Counted from the first letter of the stretch, positions 43,270 to 54,082 are shown. The stretch: 59,101 bases of DNA from Myxococcales bacterium (GCA_020431405.1 JAGQIK010000416.1:1-59101); one strand, 5' to 3'. The notes: generated from the letters alone by a model not told the origin. Translations and numbers: made by a program.

Positions 43270-43718
43270 CTGTCCGCAGCTCCTGCCCCGGGTCAGTTTC
43301 TTACTCGGAGTCTATGATTGACCTTTAGTCTAGATATGACTTTGGGTCAATCACTGACTGCGCGTCGTCGCCTGCTCGCAACGCTTTTCACGCGGCGCCA
43401 CCCGTCTGCAATCACGCCGGAAACGACGGCGCCGTCGACGCGTGTCGACGCCGCAGCAACACCATGTTGCGGGTACGCAACGATTCAGGTGGGGCTAAAT
43501 CCCCAGTGCCTACAATGAGTTGCGTAGAGGACTGTCTACGGACAGTGCTGAGTGTCGTCTACGTTTTGCCGAGGGTGCTCGACGCGGCGCGTCTGATTCT
43601 GAGGCCCTGGCGGCCGCTGAGCCGGGGCACGACTCTTGGATCGCCAAAGATGACAGGAATCACACGGCCGAACGCACAAACGGCCGTCTCTCCGCACTGG
43701 TCAGTAGGAGATGTCACG
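43270..43718. other. divergent intergenic region, TetR operon / DUF1592 gene
   Basis: About 450 bp without a convincing gene; an in-frame extension of the next gene exists from 43464 but reads as non-coding. Besides the TetR operator it holds two perfect hairpins: TGGGG-CTAAAT-CCCCA at 43490-43505 and ACTGTC-TACG-GACAGT at 43531-43546. Promoter boxes could not be assigned. Confidence 0.5.
43315..43353. promoter_or_regulatory. 39-bp inverted repeat, likely TetR operator
   Basis: TGATTGACCTTTAGTC and GACTTTGGGTCAATCA face each other across TAGATAT. The arms are 16 bp with three mismatches; the outer nine bases (TGATTGACC/GGTCAATCA) match perfectly. It lies 46 bp upstream of the TetR start and is AT-richer than its surroundings, as an operator/promoter should be. 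Confidence 0.6.
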
Positions 43719-45467
<1,749 letters not shown>

Positions 45468-45469
45468 TC

Positions 45470-46816
45470 ATGACGAAGAAGAGCTTCACTCGCCGCTCGC
45501 TGCTCAAGGGTCTTGGCCTCGGCGCCGCGGGTCTGCCGTTTGTGCCGCTGCTTCGCGAAGGCACCGCGCGCGCGGCGACGTTCCCCAAGCGCCTGGTTAT
45601 CGTCTTCACCGCCAACGGCACGATCCCGAGCGCCTGGACGCCGACCGGCAGCCCCGGCAGCGGGTCGGCGTGGGCGCTCAATACGATCCTCAAGCCGCTT
45701 TCGCCCTTCAAGAGCAAGCTCAACGTGCTCGAGGGCGTCGATCAGGAGTCGGCCTATCACGGCCCCGGCGACGGCCACCAGAAGGGTATGGGCCACCTGC
45801 TGACCGGCACCGAGCTGCTCGCGGGCAGCCAGTTTCAGGGCGGCGACGGCGGCACCGTCGGCTGGGGCGGCGGCATCTCCATCGACCAGCACATCGCCAA
45901 CAAGGTCGGTGCGAGCACCAAGTTCAAGTCGCTCGAGTTCGGCGTGCAGGTCAAGAGCGCCGACATCTGGTCGCGCATGAGCTACACCGGCTCCAACAAG
46001 CCAGTGCCCCCCGAAGAAGATCCCTATCAGGCGTTCGACCGCCTCTTCGGTACCTTCAGCAAGGACGTCAACGAGATCCAGCGCCTGCGCACGCAGCGCA
46101 AGAGCGTGCTCGACGCGGTGAAGTCCGAGTTCACCGCGCTGCAGGCCAAGCTCGGCACGGTCGACCGCCAGAAGCTCGAGTCGCACCTCGCCGGCGTGCG
46201 CGCGGTGGAGAAGCTGCTCGATGGCAGCACGTCGCTGCCAGCCGCGTGTCAGGTGCCGACGCTCGGCAACAAGATCGACATCAAGTCCAACAGCAACTAC
46301 CTCACCGTGGGCAAGCTGTTCATGGACCTCACGGCGATGTCGCTCGCCTGCAACCTCACGCAGGTCATCACGCTGCAGTGGTCGCGCGCGGTGAGCAACA
46401 TCTCGACGCAAGCGTGGACGGGCGTCAGCGAGGGGCATCACTCGCTTTCGCACGAGGGCGACAGCAACGGCGACGCCGAAAACAAGCTGATCAAGATCAA
46501 CACCTGGTACGCCGAGCAGTTCGCCTACCTGCTCAACAAGCTCGACAGCATCCCCGAGGGCAACGGCACGGTGCTCGACAACACGGTCGTGGTGTGGGGC
46601 AACGAGCTCGGCAAGGGCAACAGTCACACGCGGCGCGACATCCCCTTCGTGCTGGCGGGCAGCTGCGGCGGCTACTTCCAGACCGATCGCTTCCTCAAGT
46701 ACGACAAGGACCCGCACAACAACCTGCTGGTCTCGCTCGCCAACGCCATGGGCGACCCCATCTCGACCTTCGGCAACCCAAATTACTGCACGGGGCCGCT
46801 CGCACAGCTCAAGTAG
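45470..46816 (+). CDS. DUF1552 protein, Tat-exported
   Basis: A 448-aa protein with a twin-arginine signal (R8-R9 in FTRRSLLKGLGLGAAGLP). The family is DUF1552, an alkaline-phosphatase-like/sulfatase-like fold partner of DUF1592 proteins; markers include HGPGDGHQKGMGHLLTGTE, GGGISIDQHIA, EGHHSLSHEGD and VVWGNELGKGNSH. The last block resembles metal-binding residues of this superfamily. It starts 2 bp after the DUF1592 stop. Likely folded in the cytoplasm with a cofactor, then exported and complexed with the upstream cytochrome-like protein. Confidence 0.9.
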   Translation: MTKKSFTRRSLLKGLGLGAAGLPFVPLLREGTARAATFPKRLVIVFTANGTIPSAWTPTGSPGSGSAWALNTILKPLSPFKSKLNVLEGVDQESAYHGPGDGHQKGMGHLLTGTELLAGSQFQGGDGGTVGWGGGISIDQHIANKVGASTKFKSLEFGVQVKSADIWSRMSYTGSNKPVPPEEDPYQAFDRLFGTFSKDVNEIQRLRTQRKSVLDAVKSEFTALQAKLGTVDRQKLESHLAGVRAVEKLLDGSTSLPAACQVPTLGNKIDIKSNSNYLTVGKLFMDLTAMSLACNLTQVITLQWSRAVSNISTQAWTGVSEGHHSLSHEGDSNGDAENKLIKINTWYAEQFAYLLNKLDSIPEGNGTVLDNTVVVWGNELGKGNSHTRRDIPFVLAGSCGGYFQTDRFLKYDKDPHNNLLVSLANAMGDPISTFGNPNYCTGPLAQLK

Positions 46817-46832
46817 GGTAAAATCTGCCGCT

Positions 46833-47354
46833 GTGCTCCACGCAACGACGCGCCGACATCTAAAGATCCTCTCGTCCGCGGTGGCGGCTGTGCTGCTGCT
46901 CGCCGCCTGCGCGGGCTCCATCGAAGATCCGCTGCGCTTTACCAACGGACAGGGCCCGCTGGTCGACGGAGGCGGCGGCGGCGGCAACTGCGATCCGCCC
47001 AAGCTGGTCGCCACGCGCTGCGCCAAGTCCGGCTGCCATGACAGCGCCACCAAGTTCCTCGGCATCGATCTGCAGACGCCGGGCGAAGCCGAGAAGCTGA
47101 TCGGCAAGCCCAGCAGCTGCGAGGATCGCCCGCTCTTCGACGCCACCAACGTCGAAGGGAGCTACATGGTCGAGAAGCTGGGCGCCGCACCGTGTGGCGC
47201 GCGCATGCCCTCCAACGACACCGCCTTCAACGCCGGCGAACGCGCTTGCTTCATCAAGTGGGTCGAAAATCTCGTCAGCGGCGGCGGCGGTGGCGGGGCT
47301 GACACAGGCGCGGGCGGCGCTGACCTCACCGTCGCTGACGGAGCGTCCCGATGA
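46833..47354 (+). CDS. cytochrome-like lipoprotein with CX4CH motif (second)
   Basis: A 173-aa lipoprotein (lipobox LLLAAC) with Gly runs near both ends. The middle has TRCAKSGCHDSATKFLGI, where C-A-K-S-G-C-H is again a four-residue version of a haem motif, and SYMVEKLGAAPCGARMPSN, as in the gene at 36341. Four other cysteines may pair. Start GTG 46833 has no strong ribosome site. It follows DUF1592/DUF1552 on the same strand and overlaps the next gene (ATGA), so it is likely part of their module. Confidence 0.82.
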   Translation: MLHATTRRHLKILSSAVAAVLLLAACAGSIEDPLRFTNGQGPLVDGGGGGGNCDPPKLVATRCAKSGCHDSATKFLGIDLQTPGEAEKLIGKPSSCEDRPLFDATNVEGSYMVEKLGAAPCGARMPSNDTAFNAGERACFIKWVENLVSGGGGGGADTGAGGADLTVADGASR

Positions 47355-48940
47355 CCGGCGCGCGCAGAGGGATCGTCGTGGCGCTGGCGCTGCTGTTCGT
47401 GCTGCCGGTGCTGCGGCCGAGCGAGGCCGAGGCGCGCAAGCGCATCGGCTTGGCGCCGTTTCGCGGCGGTCGCCGCGGCCGCGTGCTGCGCAATCGGTTG
47501 TGGCGCGTGCTGCGGCGGCGCGTGCGCTTTGTCAGCTGGCGTCGTATCCGCCGACAGGGTATCGGCTCGCGCGCGCGCTATCGCCGCACGTCGGCGAAGC
47601 TGCGCATCTCGGCGTTCGTCACGGGTCAGGTGCGGCGGCGCGGCCGCTACTACACCGGCATCGTCGTGGTGCGCAACGGCGCCACCGGCCGCGCGAGCGT
47701 AGCCGCTACCTGGCGGCGCCGCGGCTTCCGCCGCGTGCTGCGCATCCCCGGCTACGTACGACAGAAGATCATCCAGGCGATCAACGCGACGTCGGTGGCC
47801 GGACGCGCGGTGGCGCGCGACGACCCGCCGCCCAAGAAAGACCCCAGCTGGGCCGTCGACCAGCAGAACAAAAAGCCCCCAGACAAGAACCTCGGCTTCA
47901 AGGCGCCGGTGGTCCGGCGCACGCGCAAAAAGAAGCCACCCACGGTGACGAAGCGGCCCAGCGGGCCGGTGGGCGAGCTGCCGGTGACGCACGCGCCGCT
48001 CGAGCTGGGCGCCGGCGCCGAGTTCTTCTCGCGCAACCTGCGCTACAACGACGACCTCTTCGGCGCCATGCGCCCCTACGAGCTGCCGCTCTCGCCGGCC
48101 GTCGCGGCGCACGTCGACTGGTACCCCGCCGCGCACTTCAAACGCGGCTTCATCTCGCACATCGGCATCAGCGCGGCATTTCGTTACGCCATCGGTATCA
48201 GCTCCGACACGAGCACCGGCGCGGCCTTCCCCACCAGCTCGTTCATGGTGCGCGCGGGGCTCATCGCGCGCATTCCGGGCCCGCGCTACCTCGTCTACCT
48301 CACCGCCGGCTGGGGCATGGAGTCGTTTTCCATCGACGACGGCGACGGCGAGTCCAAGCCCGAGATCCCCAGCGTGAGCTACCAGTTCGTGCGCCTCGGC
48401 GGCGGCGGCCGCATCCGCGTGTGGCGCCGGCTGTGGCTGCTCGGCTCGCTGGCCTACCTGCTGGTTGTGTCTCAGGGCGAGATCGCCAGCGAGACCTACT
48501 TCCCGCGCGCCAAGGCGGGCGGCTTTGAAGGCAAGATCGAGCTCGCCTACGGCATCTGGCGCGGGCTGATGGTGCGCGGCGGCTTCTCGCTGCGGCGCTA
48601 CTTCCTGTCGATGAACCCCGAGCCGGGCGACCGCAACGTCGCCGGCGGTGCCATCGACCAGTTCATCAACTTCAACGTCGGCCTGGTCTACCGCTTCGGC
48701 GGCTCGGCACCCTCGAGCGGAGGCGACGCAGAGCCAGCCGAGCCGGCGGGCGACGACGACAACATCTTCAGCGACTCGACCAAGCGCCGGCGCAAGCGCC
48801 GCCGTGGCGACGCGCCCAAGAAGAAGAAGGCCGAGCCGCGCGACGATCCCAAGCCGCCGCCGAAGAAGGCCGACCCGCTCGAGCCCGACGACGGCGACAG
48901 CGACAAGGGCGACAAGGCCGACCCCGACGACATCTTCTAG
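47351..48940 (+). CDS. outer-membrane beta-barrel protein with basic N-terminal domain
   Basis: A 529-aa protein with a signal (about 1-27). Residues 30-150 are Arg-rich (RGGRRGRVLRNRLWRVLRRR) and resemble small periplasmic domains that build a name-string of a hydrolase-like fold; no match is claimed. From about 215 to 460 there are paired strands with aromatic ends (HIGISAAFRYAIGIS; VYLTAGWGMESF; LVYRFGG), a probable barrel. The tail (470-529) alternates basic and acidic runs (KRRRKRRR, DDGDSDKGDKADPDD). The ATG is inside the previous stop. Role unknown; with its neighbours it may anchor a surface complex. Confidence 0.75.
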   Translation: MTGARRGIVVALALLFVLPVLRPSEAEARKRIGLAPFRGGRRGRVLRNRLWRVLRRRVRFVSWRRIRRQGIGSRARYRRTSAKLRISAFVTGQVRRRGRYYTGIVVVRNGATGRASVAATWRRRGFRRVLRIPGYVRQKIIQAINATSVAGRAVARDDPPPKKDPSWAVDQQNKKPPDKNLGFKAPVVRRTRKKKPPTVTKRPSGPVGELPVTHAPLELGAGAEFFSRNLRYNDDLFGAMRPYELPLSPAVAAHVDWYPAAHFKRGFISHIGISAAFRYAIGISSDTSTGAAFPTSSFMVRAGLIARIPGPRYLVYLTAGWGMESFSIDDGDGESKPEIPSVSYQFVRLGGGGRIRVWRRLWLLGSLAYLLVVSQGEIASETYFPRAKAGGFEGKIELAYGIWRGLMVRGGFSLRRYFLSMNPEPGDRNVAGGAIDQFINFNVGLVYRFGGSAPSSGGDAEPAEPAGDDDNIFSDSTKRRRKRRRGDAPKKKKAEPRDDPKPPPKKADPLEPDDGDSDKGDKADPDDIF

Positions 48941-48957
48941 ATGCGGGCGGCGCGCGC

Positions 48958-49689
48958 TTGAATCTGCTCCTGTTTGACGCCGAAGAGGTCAGCGCCGCAC
49001 GCGTGACGCTGCCGGCCGCAGACCGCCGCGCCGAGCACATCGTGCGCGTGCTGCGCGCCGGCGTCGGCGACGTGCTGCGCGCCGGCATCGTGTGCGGTGC
49101 GCACGGAAGCGCCACGGTGCGTGCGCTGTCTGCAGCCGGTGTGACGCTCGAGCTCGCGCTCGAGGCGCAGGCGCCGCCGCCGCCAGCGCGACGGCTGGCG
49201 TTGGCTCTGCCGCGGCCCAAGGCGCTAACCCGGGTGTTGGCCGCTGCCGCCAGCTTCGGGCTGCGCCAGATCGCGCTGCTCAACGCCTGGCGCGTCGACA
49301 AGAGCTACTGGTCGAGCCCTCGGCTCGAGCCAGCGTCCGTCGACGCGGCGCTGCGCGAGGGCTGCGAGCAGGGTCAGACCACCTGGCTGCCCGCCGTTCG
49401 GCGCGAGCGGCTGCTGATGCCCTACCTCGAAGGGCTCGCGGCAGCGCCTGTCGAGGGGCTGCGCCTGCTCGCCGATCCGCGCGGCGAGTCCATCGAGCAG
49501 GTCGCGCGCGCGGAGCTGGCGCGCGGGGCGCTCGTCGCCATCGGCCCCGAGGGGGGCTGGATCGAAGACGAGCTCGGCGCTTTCGAGCGCGCCGGCTTCG
49601 TCGCCGTCTCGCTGGGACGCCCTACCCTCCGCAGCCACGACGCGGTGGTGGCCGCGCTGGCGCAGCTGTCGCTGCTGGAGCGCCTCTAG
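48958..49689 (+). CDS. rsmE: 16S rRNA m3U1498 methyltransferase
   Basis: A 243-aa SPOUT-family enzyme. The N-terminal PUA-like part (about 1-70, RRAEHIVRVLRAGVGDVL) precedes the SPOUT knot with IGPEGGWIEDE near 195-205 and VSLGRPTLRSHDAVVAAL near 218-236. It methylates N3 of U1498 in 16S rRNA using SAM. The usual last motif is LGxRILRxETA; here the Glu of ETA is His, which could affect activity. Start TTG 48958, as no ATG fits the frame. It seems to stand alone. Confidence 0.88.
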   Translation: MNLLLFDAEEVSAARVTLPAADRRAEHIVRVLRAGVGDVLRAGIVCGAHGSATVRALSAAGVTLELALEAQAPPPPARRLALALPRPKALTRVLAAAASFGLRQIALLNAWRVDKSYWSSPRLEPASVDAALREGCEQGQTTWLPAVRRERLLMPYLEGLAAAPVEGLRLLADPRGESIEQVARAELARGALVAIGPEGGWIEDELGAFERAGFVAVSLGRPTLRSHDAVVAALAQLSLLERL

Positions 49690-49742
49690 CAGCTCGCAGC
49701 TGGAGGGTTGCGCCACGCCGCGCCGCTGCTACCTCCGAGGCC

Positions 49743-50519
49743 ATGTCTGACTACGACCAATTCGCCTCGATCTACGACATCTGGTGCGAGACCGCCGCCA
49801 TCACCAAAGAGCACGCGCCCTTCTACGCCGCGCGCTACGTCGGCTGCGAGGAAGAAGGCCCGGTGGTCGAGCTCGGCGTGGGCAACGGCCGCATCATCAT
49901 CGAGGCCGCGCGCCGCGGACGTGCGATGGTCGGCGTCGACAGCTCGAAGGCGATGCTGGCGCTGTGCCGCTCGCGCGCCGAGGCCGCCGGCGTCGCCGAC
50001 GCCGTGACGCTCGTCGAGGGCGACTTTCGCGACTTCGTGCTCGACGCGCCGGCGGCGCTGATCGCGATCCCCTTTCACACGCTGCTGCACCTGATCACGC
50101 TCGATGACAAGCGCGCCGGACTGCGCCACATCCGCTCGCAGCTGCGCGAGGGCGGTCAGCTCGTCTTCGACTGCTTCGTCTTCGATCCCGAGCTGGCGCG
50201 CAAAAACGCGGCGCCGCAGCTTCGCGCCGAGTACCAAGACGAGCAGGGGCGCGACGCGTTGCTGTGGACGATCTCCAAGATCGACGAGTCAGCACAAACC
50301 ATGCGCTTGGTCGTCTGGACGGACACGCTCTCTGACGATGGCGTGGTCGTCGAGCGGCGCTACCGGCGGCTCGACTTCTCGTGGATCGATCCGGCGCAGG
50401 TGCGCGCGCTGCTCGAGGAGAGCGGCTACGTCGTCGAGGCGTGCCTCGGCGACTTCGATGGCTCGCCCTTCGAGGCCGGCGTATCGGTCAAGCACATCTG
50501 GGTCGCGCGCCGCGCCTAG
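49743..50519 (+). CDS. class I SAM-dependent methyltransferase
   Basis: A 258-aa cytoplasmic methyltransferase of the Rossmann type. Motif I is VVELGVGNGRIII (about 39-51), the acidic end of beta-2 is GVDSSKAM (about 61-68), and VEGDFRDF is motif II/III. The C-terminal part (RYRRLDFSWIDPAQVRALLE) is typical of small-molecule or amine methyltransferases of the Methyltransf_25/31 group. The substrate is unknown. ATG 49743 has CGAGG ahead. It follows rsmE by 53 bp. Confidence 0.88.
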   Translation: MSDYDQFASIYDIWCETAAITKEHAPFYAARYVGCEEEGPVVELGVGNGRIIIEAARRGRAMVGVDSSKAMLALCRSRAEAAGVADAVTLVEGDFRDFVLDAPAALIAIPFHTLLHLITLDDKRAGLRHIRSQLREGGQLVFDCFVFDPELARKNAAPQLRAEYQDEQGRDALLWTISKIDESAQTMRLVVWTDTLSDDGVVVERRYRRLDFSWIDPAQVRALLEESGYVVEACLGDFDGSPFEAGVSVKHIWVARRA

Positions 50520-50533
50520 CGGTTAGCCGCTAG
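50516..50533. terminator. palindrome holding both convergent stop codons
   Basis: CTAGCGG-TTAG-CCGCTAG, 7-bp perfect arms. The plus-strand gene's TAG lies in the left arm and the minus-strand gene's stop in the right arm. A GC-rich stem between convergent genes suits a two-way terminator, though there is no T run. Confidence 0.45.
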
Positions 50534-51051
50534 CGCGTGACGAGCCCGACGCGGGTGTAGCCGACGGCCTTGGCCGCGCCGAAGACGTCGACGACGTGCT
50601 TGTAGTGCGCCCCAGCGTCCGCGGAGACGAGCACGCGGGCGCTGGGGTTCGCCTTGTAGCGCACCGCCAGCTGCGCCTTGAGCTCGGCGAGGGTCACGGC
50701 CTTGCCGTCGAGCGAGAGCTTGCCTTGCTTGCCGACGAGCACGCGCACCTCGGCCAGCGGCTTGGGCGGCGTGCCGGGCAGCTTGACGTCGACGGCGGCC
50801 TGGCTCGTCGGCTGGCTCGCCGCCTCGCTCTGTAGGCGCGCCAGCAGCACCTTCTGCGCCTGCTCGCGCGCGCGCAGCGAGGCGTTCTCCTTGGCCAGCG
50901 CCGAGCGCACGTCCTGGCAGCGCCGCAGCGCCTCGCGCTCGCCGCAGCCGCTGGTGGCCAACGCCGCGACGAGGCCGAGGGCCGCTAGCGCCAGCGGAAT
51001 ATCTTGAGCGCGATGACGAATGAGCCGACTCCCCAACCGACCATAACGCAT
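50530..51051 (-). CDS. ExbD/TolR-domain lipoprotein with coiled coil
   Basis: From ATG 51051 a 173-aa protein. The N-terminal hydrophobic run ends ALATSGC, so it is likely a lipoprotein or signal-anchored. A coiled coil follows (about 40-85). The last 75 residues are an ExbD/TolR periplasmic domain (VRVLVGKQGKLSLDGKAVTL; RVLVSADAGAHYKHVVDVFG; VGLVTR). Classical ExbD has a membrane helix with a key Asp; that is absent, and no ExbB partner lies nearby. It overlaps the end of the ABC permease by 67 bp. TTG 51072 is an alternative start. Confidence 0.78.
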   Translation of the reverse strand: MRYGRLGSRLIRHRAQDIPLALAALGLVAALATSGCGEREALRRCQDVRSALAKENASLRAREQAQKVLLARLQSEAASQPTSQAAVDVKLPGTPPKPLAEVRVLVGKQGKLSLDGKAVTLAELKAQLAVRYKANPSARVLVSADAGAHYKHVVDVFGAAKAVGYTRVGLVTR

Positions 51052-52130
51052 AGCTCGGGCCAGGTCGCCCAAAGCGGACGCCCTTCGTTCATCACGGCGC
51101 GCAGCGCGTCATTGAGCGCCGTCAGCGGCAGCAGCTTGATCGGCAGATGCAGCGCGTCGGGGAAACGCTCGTACGAAAAGAACGAACCCGACAGCAGCCA
51201 CATGGGCATCATGACGAAGTTCATCCAGCCCGACACACCTTCGATGGTGGTTGGCCGACTGGCGATCAGCAGCGAGATGCCGGCGAAGGACGTCGCGCCC
51301 ACCAGCGAGATGCCGGCGAGGGCGAAGACGCTGCCCTTGAGCGTGACGTCGAAGACCAGGAAGCCGAAGACCACCAGGATCGTCACCTCCGCCGTCAGAA
51401 ACACTAAGCGCGACAGCGCGTAGGACATCAGATAGTGGGCGCGGTTCATCGGCGTCGCCGCGTAGCGCTTGAGCAGCTTGTGGCTGCGCGCGTGCACGAT
51501 GGAATAGCCGAGGCCCCACATGCTGCTGCCCATCAAGTTGAGGCCGAGCAGCCCCGGGATCAGAAAGTCGATGTAGCGCGCGCCGGGCTTTTTCATCGGC
51601 ACGTCGACCACCGCGACGACGTCGACGCGGCCATAGGCGCGCTGCAGCGCGTCGTCGACGGCGAGGCGGATACGCTGCGACTCCGGTGCGCTCGGATCGA
51701 AGCGATAGCTCAGGCTCAGCGCGGCGCGCTTGGCCCCCTGCGGCGCCGCGCTGGCCTTGGGTGGCGCGGCCGTTGGCGGCGCGATCACCAGACCGACCTC
51801 GCCGCGCTCGAGCGCGCGCTCGGCCCGCGCGTGCGGCAACACGCGCGCGTCGATGCGCCCGCCCTTGGAGAGGCGCTTGGCCACCTCGGCCGCGTCGGGC
51901 AGGCGCCCGTCGACGGCGATCTTGACGCGCTCGGGAGGCTTGTTGCGAAACGCGATGCCGAGACCGATGGCGAGCACCAGCGGAAAGCCGAAGACCCAGA
52001 ACACCGCCGCCGGCTCGCGCACGAACTCGCGCAGCCGCGCCGCGGTCAGCTCCCACAGCGGGTGTCCGGTGACCTTGTCGTCGCGTCGCCGGTCGCCAGT
52101 ATGCCGGTCGCTAGTATGACGGTCAGCCAT
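50985..52130 (-). CDS. ABC-2 type permease
   Basis: A 381-aa ABC-2 exporter subunit with a first span near 40-60 (EPAAVFWVFGFPLVLAIGLG), a large outside loop, then five C-terminal spans (from about 185, YIDFLIPGLLGLNLMGSSMW, to the end FVIALKIFRWR). The very N-terminus DRHTSDRHTGDRR comes from a 15-bp DNA repeat. It pairs with the ATPase whose stop it overlaps by 8 bp. Typical cargoes are drugs, lipids or polysaccharides; cargo unknown. Confidence 0.92.
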   Translation of the reverse strand: MADRHTSDRHTGDRRRDDKVTGHPLWELTAARLREFVREPAAVFWVFGFPLVLAIGLGIAFRNKPPERVKIAVDGRLPDAAEVAKRLSKGGRIDARVLPHARAERALERGEVGLVIAPPTAAPPKASAAPQGAKRAALSLSYRFDPSAPESQRIRLAVDDALQRAYGRVDVVAVVDVPMKKPGARYIDFLIPGLLGLNLMGSSMWGLGYSIVHARSHKLLKRYAATPMNRAHYLMSYALSRLVFLTAEVTILVVFGFLVFDVTLKGSVFALAGISLVGATSFAGISLLIASRPTTIEGVSGWMNFVMMPMWLLSGSFFSYERFPDALHLPIKLLPLTALNDALRAVMNEGRPLWATWPELCVMVGWGVGSFVIALKIFRWR

Positions 52131-53064
52131 CGCGCAGCCCGCGTCCCGTGTGATGTACGAACACGTCCTCGAGCGTCGCCTCGTGCGTGCGCAGCGTCTC
52201 GGCGACGAGCTTCTGGCGCTCGAGCTCGGCCAGCACGCGCGCCAACGTCTGCGCGATGTCTACCACGCGCAGCGTCAGGCGGCGCGTCTCGCTATCGAAG
52301 CTGGCGCCGCTGACGCCGGCGAGCGACTCGATGCTCGCCAGCTCGAGCGCCGCGGGCTCGGCCAGCTCGGCCTCGATGATCTGCTCGGCGCCGAGCGACT
52401 TGACGAGCCTCTCCGGCGAGTCGACGGCGATCACGCGGCCGTGGTCGATGATCGTGACGCGGTCGCACAGGCGCGCCGCCTCTTCCATGTAGTGCGTCGT
52501 CAGCAGCACCGTACCGCCGCCAGCGCGATACTGCTCGACCACCTCCCAGATGCGCAGCCGCGCCTGGGGATCGAGCCCCGTGGTGGGCTCGTCGAGAAAC
52601 AGCACGTCGGGATCGCTAACCAACGCGCAGGCCAGCGCCACGCGCTGCCTTTGTCCGCCCGACAGCTTGCCCACCTTGGCGCCGCGCTTCTCCTCGAGCC
52701 CGAGCACCTCGATGACCTCGTCGGGGTGGCGCCCGCTGCCATAGAAGCTGCGAAAGAGGCGCACCGTCTCGTAGACGGTGAGCTTCTCGGAGAGCCGCGT
52801 CTCCTGCAGCGCCACGCCGATGCGCCCGCGCAGGCGCCGGTCGTCGCCGGCGCCCCAACGCTGGCCGAGCACCTCGACGACACCCGCGTCGGGCTCCGTC
52901 AAGCCTTCGAGGATCTCGACGGTGGTCGTCTTGCCGGCGCCGTTGGGCCCGAGCAGCCCCATACACTCGCCGCGACGCACCTCGAGGTCGACGCCGTCGA
53001 CGGCGACTACGTCGGGCGGGTAGCGCTTGACCAGCCCCTCGCAGCGCAGCGCCGCCTCGCTCAC
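52123..53064 (-). CDS. ABC-2 type ATPase
   Basis: A 313-aa ATPase: Walker A G39-P-N-G-A-G-K45-T-T, signature LSGGQ at 134-138, Walker B VLFLDEP at 154-160, H-loop in LTTHYMEEA. The extra C-terminal 90 residues are the regulatory tail seen in DrrA/CcmA-like ATPases. Start GTG 53064 lies one base after the stop of the LpoB-like gene, so the genes are tightly coupled. It energises the permease at 50985. Confidence 0.94.
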   Translation of the reverse strand: MSEAALRCEGLVKRYPPDVVAVDGVDLEVRRGECMGLLGPNGAGKTTTVEILEGLTEPDAGVVEVLGQRWGAGDDRRLRGRIGVALQETRLSEKLTVYETVRLFRSFYGSGRHPDEVIEVLGLEEKRGAKVGKLSGGQRQRVALACALVSDPDVLFLDEPTTGLDPQARLRIWEVVEQYRAGGGTVLLTTHYMEEAARLCDRVTIIDHGRVIAVDSPERLVKSLGAEQIIEAELAEPAALELASIESLAGVSGASFDSETRRLTLRVVDIAQTLARVLAELERQKLVAETLRTHEATLEDVFVHHTGRGLRDG

Positions 53065-53065
53065 G

Positions 53066-54082
53066 TCAGAAGCCGTCCTTCTTGGCGGCGCCGCCGGCGC
53101 GCGCGGCCTTGTTGGCGACGACCTTGCGGAGGCGCTTGTTGCCGACCCAGTGCTTCTGCATGTTCATGTCGACCAGCTGCATGGTCAGCATATAGGTGCG
53201 CACGGTGCTCTTCTTTCCGGCAGAGATCTGCGCCAGGAGCTTGCCAGAAAGCAGCACCTTGGCCATCGCGCGCGGGCGTGGCAGCGATGCACCGCGCGAG
53301 CCCAGTGCGCGCAGCGCGTGGCGTGCGTCGTAGCCGGCGTCGAGGTCTATCGGCGCGCGGCGCACGAGCTCCGAGACGAACAGCGCCGCGAGCAGCTTGG
53401 TGTTGACGTGCTCGCTGGTGCGGTTGCGCAGCCCCATCATCTTGACGCGCCCTAGCGCCTGCAGCGCTTTACCCTTGCGGGCCAGATCGCGCGCCAGACC
53501 GCGCGCCAGGCGCACGGCGTCGTAACCGCAGAAGGTGCCCGAGAGGTCGTACGGGCCGGCTTTGGGCGAGAGCCGCCGCACGCGCACGGCCACGCGCGGC
53601 CTGCCATGCACGTCGCGCTGCTTGGCGCGCGTGACGAGCTCGCGCACGCGGTAGACGCTGACCCAGACCTTGCGCGCCCGCGCCACGTCGACGACCTCGA
53701 CGATGAAGAACATCTCGCTCAGCTCGCGGCCACCCTCGGCGTCGGCCATCGTAAAGAACCACGGCAGCAACAACAGGTCGGGCGCGCCGCCGCGCGACAG
53801 ATCGAGCTGACTCGCCGCCGCGAGGCTCTTGTGCAGCGTCTTGTCGAGCGCGCGCGTGGGCAGGTGCTGCGAGCTGCGGTTGCGAAGCGGCGCCACCCAC
53901 ACTCGCACGCGGCGCTTGAGCTGGCGGCGCATGCGCCGCAGCGCCGCGCTGCCGACGAGGTCGTGGGTCACACGCGCGGCTGCGCGGGCCGTATCTCGGG
54001 GCTGCCAGCCGGCGGCCTGTGCCACGCCGCCCGCCGACAGCGCGACGAGCAGCGGCAGCGCGACGATCGCTGCGGCCCTCAT
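53066..54082 (-). CDS. duplicated LpoB/CsgG-like domain protein
   Basis: A 338-aa secreted protein (signal about 1-25, PLLVALSAGGVAQA). Two similar domains follow: about 45-180 with VRVWVAPLRNRSSQHLPTRA and about 190-335 with VKMMGLRNRTSEHVNTKLLA, both the V-x-x-x-L/N-R-T-S-E-H start of LpoB-type penicillin-binding-protein activators. The second retains KVLLSGKLLAQI and TYMLTMQLVDM. A two-domain version is unusual. ATG 54082 overlaps the CYTH stop (ATGA); the longer frame upstream is Arg-rich shadow of that gene. It may regulate cell-wall synthesis or assemble in the periplasm. Confidence 0.82.
   Translation of the reverse strand: MRAAAIVALPLLVALSAGGVAQAAGWQPRDTARAAARVTHDLVGSAALRRMRRQLKRRVRVWVAPLRNRSSQHLPTRALDKTLHKSLAAASQLDLSRGGAPDLLLLPWFFTMADAEGGRELSEMFFIVEVVDVARARKVWVSVYRVRELVTRAKQRDVHGRPRVAVRVRRLSPKAGPYDLSGTFCGYDAVRLARGLARDLARKGKALQALGRVKMMGLRNRTSEHVNTKLLAALFVSELVRRAPIDLDAGYDARHALRALGSRGASLPRPRAMAKVLLSGKLLAQISAGKKSTVRTYMLTMQLVDMNMQKHWVGNKRLRKVVANKAARAGGAAKKDGF

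Noticed and set aside
43464-43718. In-frame upstream start for the DUF1592 gene
   Set aside because: The extra 85 residues have no signal character, while ATG 43719 with TAGGAG leads straight into a lipobox signal.
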